This document shows, piece after piece, positions 1 through 6,171 of a stretch of 7,347 nt of DNA. This DNA comes from Deltaproteobacteria bacterium (GTDB taxonomy: Bacteria > Desulfobacterota > Dissulfuribacteria > Dissulfuribacterales > QOAL01). The position numbers were made by a program, and so were the translations under genes. The notes beneath the pieces are model-generated. The model saw only the letters and a list, made by a program, of their open reading frames with translations, was not told the origin of the DNA and made no database searches. The stretch lies in assembly GCA_026996955.1 (NCBI GenBank), contig JALWJV010000056.1:1-7347 (forward strand). Reading direction: 5' to 3'. Position 1 is the first letter of the stretch. Each line of letters begins with the position of its first letter.

Positions 1-1
1 G

Positions 2-1054
2 GTTGATATCAGTGACAGTAAAGGGGTTTTAAGCATAGCGGCAAAAAGGGCGGTGGATTGCGTAATGCCACTAAACGAATTTGGCATGCGCAGCCACGCC
101 TATGTAATAGACAAACTTGGGCTCCCTGGCAACGGTCCTGAATGTGTAGAGGCTATTGTTGACAAGGAATGTATGAGGAATGTATGGCGCACTGCAGGAC
201 TTTCCCAACCCGGATTTTCAGTTTTCACCAACTTTGACGGCGCCCTGGAAGCCATCCGGGAAATAGGCTTTCCTGCAATAATAAAGCCCGCTGACAGTGG
301 GGGATCCGGTCGTGGAATTATGATAGTAACTGCCCTGGAAGAACTTAAATCAGCCTATGAATTCGCCCGGCCATTTGCCCGAAACGGAAAAATCATACTG
401 GAAGAGTTCATTGAAGGCACTGAGCTTACGATCGAGGGCCTGGTATGCCAGGGGAAACATGAAATTCTCGCAACTTCGGACAAATTCAAACCACCACTTA
501 AGACCAGGGTGGCAACAAGCCTTAATTACCAGGCATATCTTGATGAACAGACCATGGCAAAGGTCCGAAGGCTTGTTCATCATGCTGTTTACGCGCTGGG
601 GCTTACGCATTCTGCCACCCACACGGAGGTTATTGTAAGTAATGAAGGAAAGCCCTATCTTGTTGAAATAGGAGGTAGAGGCGGCGGTGGCCATATCTTC
701 TCCACTATTGTTGAGGCCACCACCGGCCTGAACATGCCCGCCCTTCTGGCAAGGATATTAAGCGGAGAGCAACCGGCCATGACCCCGTTTTTTCTTAAAG
801 GGGCATGTTACCGTTTTTTCAACCCGCCAAGGGGACGCCTGGTTAAGATAAGAAACATCAACAAGGCCAAACAACTTCCCGGCATCCTTGACTTTGGGAT
901 AGTAAAAAGGCCCGGTGAGATGGTAGGCCACCTCCCCAACAGCCTCTCCAGGGCAGGGTATGTGGTTACATCAGGAAGAGACAGGGAAGAGGCCTTTAAC
1001 AGGGCCAACGAGGTTGAAGCCACCCTTGAATTTGTTATCTCTCATACCCCCTGA
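2..1054 (+). CDS. ATP-grasp carboxylate-amine ligase, L-amino acid ligase-like (5' partial)
   Basis: Probably joins a carboxylate to an amine using ATP, through an acyl-phosphate, in the cytoplasm. The frame is open to the left edge, and the 17 codons before the GTG at 53 read as family-like sequence (VDISDSKGVLSIAAKRA, then VDCVMPLNEFG), matching the end of the N-terminal pre-ATP-grasp domain. The gene therefore starts outside the window. Counting from the GTG: a conserved DKECMR segment at 37-42, ATP-binding Lys78 in IIKPADSGGSGRG, the EEFIEGTELTIEG strand at 117-129, and probable metal ligands Glu192 and Glu205 with Arg209 (VEIGGRGGGG). The usual Asn after the second Glu is Gly207, as in several amino-acid ligases. 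Residues 255-333 resemble the C-terminal domain of L-amino acid ligases. It is the first visible gene of the tight block, 24 bases before the next. Family confidence is high; the substrate is unknown. A role in amidating a sugar acid or amino-sugar is inference. Confidence 0.88.
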   Translation, partial: VDISDSKGVLSIAAKRAVDCVMPLNEFGMRSHAYVIDKLGLPGNGPECVEAIVDKECMRNVWRTAGLSQPGFSVFTNFDGALEAIREIGFPAIIKPADSGGSGRGIMIVTALEELKSAYEFARPFARNGKIILEEFIEGTELTIEGLVCQGKHEILATSDKFKPPLKTRVATSLNYQAYLDEQTMAKVRRLVHHAVYALGLTHSATHTEVIVSNEGKPYLVEIGGRGGGGHIFSTIVEATTGLNMPALLARILSGEQPAMTPFFLKGACYRFFNPPRGRLVKIRNINKAKQLPGILDFGIVKRPGEMVGHLPNSLSRAGYVVTSGRDREEAFNRANEVEATLEFVISHTP

Positions 1055-1078
1055 CCTTTCATACTGTGGGAGAAGATT

Positions 1079-2215
1079 ATGAAATTCGAAGACATGGTGG
1101 AGTTTGAACTAAATATCCAAAAGGATCGCCTCAAATATATCAAGACCACCTTAAGCAAGGAGATTTACTGTAATTTTCCTCCTAGAAAAATTTATATAGA
1201 GCCTACCAATGTATGTAATTATAAATGCATACACTGTGTGCATAATGGCGCCTTAAGCCGCAAACCATCATACCTGGATGTATCACTGTATAAACGCAGG
1301 ATAGATGAAATTGATCATCTCAGACTTCATACAAAGATCCAGTTCACAGGAGTTGGAGAACCTCTCCTCCACAAAAACATCTTTGAAATAATAAATTATG
1401 CGGCCCAGAAGGGATTTTTCACCCTGATGAATACCAATGCATCTCTCCTGACCCGTGAAAATTCGGCTAAACTTGTGGACTCAGGACTTGACTACCTTCA
1501 CATCTCTATTGATGGGGCACGGGCTGAAACATACGAAAAAATCAGAAAAGGCGGGAAATTCCGCCGGGTTATTGAAAACCTTTTTAATCTCTTTGAGGCC
1601 CGCTACGAAAAAAAAGGATATCATCTTGCTGTAATCCTGGGCATAATCGAACAGGAAAAGAACAGAAAGGAGTTAGAAGAATTTCAAAAATTTTTCTCCA
1701 GGTTCCCCTTCCATCACATAGTAACCGGCACCCTTTTCAACCATATGGGTACTATAGAAGAGGCCAATTTGGCATACCGGGAACTCAACAGCCAACCCCC
1801 AGCGAAATATCCATGCTGTAACACCCCGTGGGACCTGCTCTCCATAAATAGCGACGGAAGTGCCGTGGGATGCAACTATGACTTCGATAACCGTTATGTC
1901 ATAGGAGACCTGGCCCGGCAAGGATTCATGGAGATATGGAACCATGACAGGATGTTAAGATTTCGCAAGGCCATTCTGGATCACCACTACACTGAAATTG
2001 AGAAAAATGGGAGTCTTTGCAGTAAATGCACCATTAAGTGGCAGCAAGATTATCACTTACCTGATAATTTTTACTCTGAAATCGCCCGTATGGAAGACTA
2101 TCTTGTCAGGGCAGTCCGCAGGTGCTCCGGGCATAGAAGCCGAAATATCTCTATAAGAAATAAAGAACAATCTCTGTTTAAGATGAAGCAGACCATACTC
2201 AATGAGGTCTCGTAG
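1079..2215 (+). CDS. Radical SAM enzyme with twitch/SPASM-type C-terminal domain
   Basis: A 378-residue radical-SAM enzyme that should cleave S-adenosylmethionine at a [4Fe-4S] cluster to start radical chemistry on an unknown substrate. The cluster motif is C46-x3-C50-x2-C53. A GGE-like motif, GVGEP, lies at 91-95, followed by MNTNAS at 117-122 and HISIDG at 141-146, the usual strands of the partial TIM barrel. The C-terminal part has C247-x12-G260-x4-C265, then EIWN at 285-288 and C314-x2-C317. This is the first half of the SPASM motif plus one CxxC, enough ligands for one auxiliary cluster (twitch domain) but not the full seven-Cys SPASM set. C246 and C349 are extra cysteines. The start has a good ribosome binding site, GGGAG at 1068-1072, six bases before ATG. 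The tail after about residue 340 is basic and not recognised. Radical-SAM assignment is very secure; function (dehydrogenation, epimerisation or other) is open. Confidence 0.93.
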   Translation: MKFEDMVEFELNIQKDRLKYIKTTLSKEIYCNFPPRKIYIEPTNVCNYKCIHCVHNGALSRKPSYLDVSLYKRRIDEIDHLRLHTKIQFTGVGEPLLHKNIFEIINYAAQKGFFTLMNTNASLLTRENSAKLVDSGLDYLHISIDGARAETYEKIRKGGKFRRVIENLFNLFEARYEKKGYHLAVILGIIEQEKNRKELEEFQKFFSRFPFHHIVTGTLFNHMGTIEEANLAYRELNSQPPAKYPCCNTPWDLLSINSDGSAVGCNYDFDNRYVIGDLARQGFMEIWNHDRMLRFRKAILDHHYTEIEKNGSLCSKCTIKWQQDYHLPDNFYSEIARMEDYLVRAVRRCSGHRSRNISIRNKEQSLFKMKQTILNEVS

Positions 2216-2249
2216 CAAATAATATCAATAAACCTTAAGGTCATCACAT

Positions 2250-3416
2250 ATGCCCACCCGCCAATTTATAAAGGAAAGTTCAAAGGCGTATTATAACAGA
2301 CAGCTTGAGTTTGAAAAACGGGCGCAAGGATACAAACTACGCGGAACCGTTGCCCCTATGCCGCATACCATCTCTCTTGCCGTCAATAACACCTGTTTCC
2401 TCCGTTGTGCCCACTGTGATGTGGGCAGCCAAAAGCGCTCAAAAAATCAGAAAAATTTCTTCTATCTCCGGGGCACTGGGGATAAAAAGGCTATTGAAGA
2501 GATCCCACTGGATATCCTCTACAGGCTTGTAGATGAGGTCGCGCCTTTCAGGTGCATAATACGTCCAACCTTCCTTGAGCCCTTGATGCGTAAAGACCTA
2601 TTTACCTTTGGATCATATGTCAAATCCAAAGGTCTTATCTTTAACTTACAGACCAATGGAGTGCTTCTTTCAAAATACGCCAGGCAGGCAGTTGAAACAG
2701 GAACTGATGTACTAAGGGTCTCCCTGGACGGGCCACCTGAAATTCATGACAAGATCCGTGGTATATCTGGGACTTTCAACCGGGTTATTGAGGGATTGCG
2801 AAAGGTAATAAAAATAAAAAGGAAACTATGCTCTGATCACCCGGTTTTAGGGATATCAATGGCCATATCCGGACACAATTTCAATCATATCTTATCGTTC
2901 ATGGAACACCTGGAGCAGGAGGGTATCCTGCCTGAAATCTACGTTTCGTTCAGTTTCCTACGTTTCATAACGCGCAGGGAGGCAGAACAGATGAACGCCC
3001 TTAATTTCAGTCTTGCACCCATAACTGAAAGCAGCCTCTCAGACAGCGCAAGGGAGGCAGTTGATGTGGGGAAACTCCAAGAGGAGATATCGGAGCTCAA
3101 ACAAAGATACCCCCAGGACAAATTTCATTACTACTTTTTCCCGTGCGAACTAACGGGAAAGGAACTCTATCAGTGGTTCCGCACCGATAATTTCATGCAC
3201 CCTGAGATCACGTGCCATGTCCCCTGGAGCCATTGCCAGGTCCTTTTTAACGGAGACGTGGTATTTAACGGACGCTGCTGTTCAGATTCCATCGGCAACA
3301 TCTTTGAGGAGAGATTCCAGGATATCTGGAATGGTAACAGGGCACAGCAGTTCCGCCAGTACATATTAAAACATGGAAACTTCCCGGCGTGTAACAGGTG
3401 CTGCAGAAAATTTTAA
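2250..3416 (+). CDS. Divergent radical SAM enzyme with SPASM-like C-terminus
   Basis: A second radical-SAM protein, 388 residues. The [4Fe-4S] motif is C49-x3-C53-x2-C56 (CFLRCAHC). The barrel continues with NLQTNG at 132-137 and RVSLDG at 156-161. The GGE segment is altered to TFLEP at 107-111, keeping Glu and Pro but losing both glycines. The C-terminal region has C322, C329, the NGDVVF strand at 334-339, C343-C344, GN at 349-350, DIWNG at 358-362, and finally C381-x2-C384-C385. The order resembles SPASM/twitch proteins (Cys, Gly, Cys, IWN, CxxC), though the Gly-to-Cys spacing is longer than usual. One auxiliary cluster is likely; which cysteines bind it is unclear. ATG at 2250 follows AAGG (2237-2240) by nine bases. 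It lies 34 bases after the first radical-SAM gene, so the two are probably co-expressed and may act on the same molecule. The substrate is unknown; this is not a simple recent duplicate of its neighbour, since the motifs differ. Confidence 0.9.
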   Translation: MPTRQFIKESSKAYYNRQLEFEKRAQGYKLRGTVAPMPHTISLAVNNTCFLRCAHCDVGSQKRSKNQKNFFYLRGTGDKKAIEEIPLDILYRLVDEVAPFRCIIRPTFLEPLMRKDLFTFGSYVKSKGLIFNLQTNGVLLSKYARQAVETGTDVLRVSLDGPPEIHDKIRGISGTFNRVIEGLRKVIKIKRKLCSDHPVLGISMAISGHNFNHILSFMEHLEQEGILPEIYVSFSFLRFITRREAEQMNALNFSLAPITESSLSDSAREAVDVGKLQEEISELKQRYPQDKFHYYFFPCELTGKELYQWFRTDNFMHPEITCHVPWSHCQVLFNGDVVFNGRCCSDSIGNIFEERFQDIWNGNRAQQFRQYILKHGNFPACNRCCRKF

Positions 3417-3438
3417 ATAGCGGGCAAGGACGGACTCT

Positions 3439-4146
3439 ATGGTAAACATGTCAGAGGATTTTGAGCATAGGCACAACGAATATTACCGCGCCACTCGTCA
3501 TGCCCAAAACAGCAACAGGATCTCGGCCCCTGGAATGCAATACCTGGTGCACCTATTAAGGGGAGGCTACCTCGACAGAGGGCTTCAAGAGGGTAATGGC
3601 AGAAAGATGCTCGATGTAGGCTGTGGGTCGGGTTTTAACAGTGTAACATTTGCCATGATGGGCTGGGAGGTTGAAGCCTGTGAAATAAACCAGGAGATTG
3701 TGGAACATGCCCGTAGGACCATAAAGGCATACGGGTTTGATATCCATGTAAAGATAGGCGAAAATGAAAATCTTCCCTATGAAGACGGTTCCTTTGACTT
3801 TCTGTTATCCATGAATGTCATTCATTATGTGCAGGGAGAAGAGGCCGTTAAAAAAACCATTGATGAATACGCCCGGGTACTGAAAAAAGGGGGCAGGATA
3901 CTGCTGTCCACAAATCATCCTGATAACTGGATACTGCAAGGGGCAGAACACGTAAGGAAAAATGTTATCAAGGTAAACCTGCCTGGAGACTATCGGGATG
4001 GCCAGAATCTTTTTCTTTTTTCATCAGAAGAGATGCTGGCAAGATATTTTTCCAGCCATTTTGGAGAGATTATGACAGGTGAAAACCGATTTGATTTCTT
4101 CACCAAACAGGTGAGAAACCTGTTGTTAACAGGGATAAAACCGTAA
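3439..4146 (+). CDS. Class I SAM-dependent methyltransferase
   Basis: A 235-residue soluble methyltransferase of the Rossmann-like class I fold that transfers a methyl group from S-adenosylmethionine to an unidentified acceptor. Motif I is MLDVGCGSGFN at 57-67, with acidic Glu82 at the end of the second strand (probable ribose contact). ENLPYEDGSFDFLLSMNVIHY at about 110-130 is the motif II/III region of the UbiE/COQ5-like Methyltransf_11 group, and RVLKKGGRILLS at 146-157 is the following helix-strand. About 50 residues precede motif I, and the C-terminal ~75 residues probably form the acceptor lid. ATG at 3439 is chosen over ATG at 3448 because AAGGA at 3426-3430 lies eight bases before the former. 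It sits 22 bases after the second radical-SAM gene. In this setting O- or N-methylation of a sugar or its substituent is a reasonable inference; nothing in the sequence fixes the acceptor atom. Confidence 0.9.
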   Translation: MVNMSEDFEHRHNEYYRATRHAQNSNRISAPGMQYLVHLLRGGYLDRGLQEGNGRKMLDVGCGSGFNSVTFAMMGWEVEACEINQEIVEHARRTIKAYGFDIHVKIGENENLPYEDGSFDFLLSMNVIHYVQGEEAVKKTIDEYARVLKKGGRILLSTNHPDNWILQGAEHVRKNVIKVNLPGDYRDGQNLFLFSSEEMLARYFSSHFGEIMTGENRFDFFTKQVRNLLLTGIKP

Positions 4147-4185
4147 AGCAGACCCTGCTGTTTAGCGCAGTGAATATTATGTGAT

Positions 4186-5178
4186 ATGGCTCCCCAACAT
4201 TTTCTGTCCATAAACCTGCCAGTGACATCTTACCAGGAGATCTCACTCCAGAACCAGGTCCCTCCTGAATTGTGCCATAAAATCCGATCCTTTATAAAGG
4301 GCAAGGGGTATTCAAGGGTCTTACTCTTTGGTAGCGGTCACACCGGCCAGGTAGTCAGCAACTGTATTGAAGAATATTTTGCCGGCTTCATTGATACCAG
4401 GTCACTAAACCAGGCTCATCAAGGTAAGGCTGAAGCCATCCTGATTACTACAGCACCCCTCCATGTCAGACAGGTTCAAGAAACCTTGTCTAAATCACCC
4501 TTGGCGGAATTGCCCACCATCTCTCTCTTTACAGAAGAGGGGAAAAATATCCGCATGATCTTGGAGAGCCAACCCCGTAGCGGCACTGACTATCTTATAG
4601 AAAATCTCCGAAGGACATTAGATCTCGATTACGCCTCTGTCTATCCATTCCCCAACGGAATGCGGCGAGACGATGAACACGTGTTTTATGGCCCAAAGTC
4701 TGGCAGGGGATATATTATAAAAACCCATTTTATGAGGCCGCTACACTATCCACAGTACCGATATATCCCTCATCTCTTTCTGATTAGCTTTTTCCCAGAC
4801 ACCTATTATAAGTGGGCCAGAATGATTGCCCCTGAATCGGATCGTCCCAACTACAGGCTTACGCCTGTAAGACCGGAATGGCAGATAATCAGCAGCTATA
4901 TTCCCCTTCACCTCAGGTGGCTACGATATATTGCAAAATTGGATGTTCTGCGTTTTGAAGATTTTTATCTGGATTTCCAGGGGACAATGGAGAGCCTGGA
5001 AGGCCTGCTTGGTGAGCGGCCAGAGGGCTTTATCCCGCCCAGCACACCCTCACGCCGCCTATACTGGAGAGAGGACTTTTCCAAACGTATGGACCCGGCT
5101 ATGACTCATGAACTTCTGGTCAGGTTTAGGGAACCAATCTGCTTTTTCTATCCGGAAAAAAGTCATCTACTGCCGTAA
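4186..5178 (+). CDS. Rossmann-like domain fused to sulfotransferase-like domain
   Basis: A 330-residue protein with two parts. Residues about 35-120 form a Rossmann-like unit: RVLLFGSGHTGQVV at 44-57 is a glycine-rich nucleotide-binding loop, FAGFID at 65-70 a second strand, and EAILITTAP at 83-91 a third. This resembles small N-terminal domains of sugar-modifying proteins such as PglD. Residues about 124-326 resemble sulfotransferases: PRSGT at 130-134 fits the 5'-phosphosulfate loop, IIKTH at 177-181 fits the Lys/His segment of cytosolic sulfotransferases, and LRFEDF at 255-260 with LEGLLG at 271-276 fits the RYEDL...FLG region. The expected 3'-phosphate motif (Arg...Ser) is replaced by LISFFPDTYYKW at 199-210, so normal PAPS use is doubtful. 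ATG 4186 is the first possible start after an in-frame TGA at 4171, but no clear Shine-Dalgarno sequence precedes it. No signal peptide or membrane segment is obvious. A divergent sulfotransferase or a relative with another donor are both possible. Confidence 0.72.
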   Translation: MAPQHFLSINLPVTSYQEISLQNQVPPELCHKIRSFIKGKGYSRVLLFGSGHTGQVVSNCIEEYFAGFIDTRSLNQAHQGKAEAILITTAPLHVRQVQETLSKSPLAELPTISLFTEEGKNIRMILESQPRSGTDYLIENLRRTLDLDYASVYPFPNGMRRDDEHVFYGPKSGRGYIIKTHFMRPLHYPQYRYIPHLFLISFFPDTYYKWARMIAPESDRPNYRLTPVRPEWQIISSYIPLHLRWLRYIAKLDVLRFEDFYLDFQGTMESLEGLLGERPEGFIPPSTPSRRLYWREDFSKRMDPAMTHELLVRFREPICFFYPEKSHLLP

Positions 5179-5187
5179 TTCCAGCGC

Positions 5188-6006
5188 ATGTCCAGATCAA
5201 CTCCGCTTGTAACCATTGTCATTCCCACCTTCAACCAGGGACAGTACCTGCCGGCATGCGTGGACCACTGTCTTTTTCAGACATACCCTAACCTGGAGAT
5301 CATTATCATCGATGGTGGCTCCACTGACTCGACCAAAAAATACCTTGAGAATCTACCGGGGAAAATCGTTTCAACCACAATGACGCCAGTTGCCCGTATG
5401 GACAGAAACGGCACAATAATCCGGGAACCTGTCCTGGTCTATCCCCAAGATAGACAGTTAGAGATAACAACATTCCAAAATGATATTGGCCCCACCAGGA
5501 CCATAAATGAAGGGCTCAAACGTGCAAGGGGCAAATATTGCACATACATTGTTGGAGACGACCTGCCCCATACGCATATGATTGAGGAAATGGTCACTGT
5601 GCTGGAGACGACCCCCGTCGATTTTGTCTATTCGGACATGAACCTTTTAGACGATACAGGCCGTATCATACGACAGATGAGGATGCCGGACTATGATTTC
5701 CATAGATGTTTCGCCCAGTGGTACCACCTGGGTGTTAGTAAACTCTATCGAACCAAACTGCACGACATCGCTGGACTAATGGACGAATCCATCACCGGCG
5801 CAAACGACTACGATCATTATCTGCGCTTTGCCATGACAGGCTGCCGATTCCAGCATCTGCCCCGAATACTCTATTCCGTCAGGTGGCATGGGCCTGAACG
5901 CAAAACCGGCCAGCATTCTCCTGAACGATATAAGAGACTCCTAAAAGAATCCATGCAATGCGCACAAAAAGCGCGCCAATGGCTGGCGATCAACGGTAAA
6001 ACATAA
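5188..6006 (+). CDS. Family 2 glycosyltransferase (GT-A fold)
   Basis: A 272-residue glycosyltransferase expected to move a sugar from a nucleotide-sugar donor to a growing glycan on the cytoplasmic side of the membrane. The first strand and loop are VTIVIPTFNQGQYL at 8-21, with IIIIDGGSTDST at 38-49 for nucleotide binding. INEGLKRARGKY at 106-117 leads to the DXD-equivalent VGDD at 122-125. GANDYDHYLR at 204-213 is the usual (E)DYDLWLR region near the catalytic base, with Asn in place of the common Glu. Between about 60 and 100 there is more sequence than in compact members of the family. No transmembrane helices are seen, so it is a soluble or peripheral enzyme. It starts nine bases after the previous stop without a clear Shine-Dalgarno sequence, so translational coupling to that gene is likely. 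In-frame TAA at 5176 rules out an earlier start. Donor and acceptor are unknown; GDP-sugars from the nearby gmd pathway are one candidate. Confidence 0.93.
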   Translation: MSRSTPLVTIVIPTFNQGQYLPACVDHCLFQTYPNLEIIIIDGGSTDSTKKYLENLPGKIVSTTMTPVARMDRNGTIIREPVLVYPQDRQLEITTFQNDIGPTRTINEGLKRARGKYCTYIVGDDLPHTHMIEEMVTVLETTPVDFVYSDMNLLDDTGRIIRQMRMPDYDFHRCFAQWYHLGVSKLYRTKLHDIAGLMDESITGANDYDHYLRFAMTGCRFQHLPRILYSVRWHGPERKTGQHSPERYKRLLKESMQCAQKARQWLAINGKT

Positions 6007-6171
6007 AGAACATTGATTTTCGCTGCCCAAAAGCAGATTAGCTGCATATATCCTAATGTGAGCGATTGTCGGATTTCCAGCATGCCCGCAAAATAGATCT
6101 GTATAATTTCGCGATATGTATAACTTCAGGAGAATATCAAAAAACGTTTATGCTGCGGAGTTATTATTGCT
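6007..6171 (+). promoter_or_regulatory. Intergenic gap with possible promoter for the gmd block
   Basis: This is the only long gap in the window and is AT-rich compared with the flanking genes. A perfect TATAAT stands at 6102-6107 and a close copy, TATAAC, at 6119-6124; both lie within a repeated TGTATAA (6100-6106 and 6117-6123). No good -35 element is found 16 to 18 bases upstream of either, so a sigma-70 promoter is possible but not shown. There is no convincing terminator: CTGC/GCAG pairs around 6023-6045 give only four-base stems without a T run. GGAG at 6157-6160 is the likely ribosome binding site of gmd, eleven bases before its ATG. A stronger AGGAGA at 6128-6133 has no start codon at normal spacing. 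Confidence 0.3.

Noticed and set aside
2216..2249. Possible RiPP precursor peptide between the two radical-SAM genes
   Set aside because: The gap is 34 bases and the other gaps in the block are 9 to 39 bases, too short for a precursor gene. One could still lie outside the window.
4147..4159. Small hairpin AGCAG-ACC-CTGCT just after the methyltransferase stop
   Set aside because: The stem is only five bases with a three-base loop and no T run follows, so it does not make a convincing terminator or attenuator.
6023..6045. CTGC/GCAG inverted pairs after the glycosyltransferase as a terminator
   Set aside because: Stems are four bases and no T run follows.
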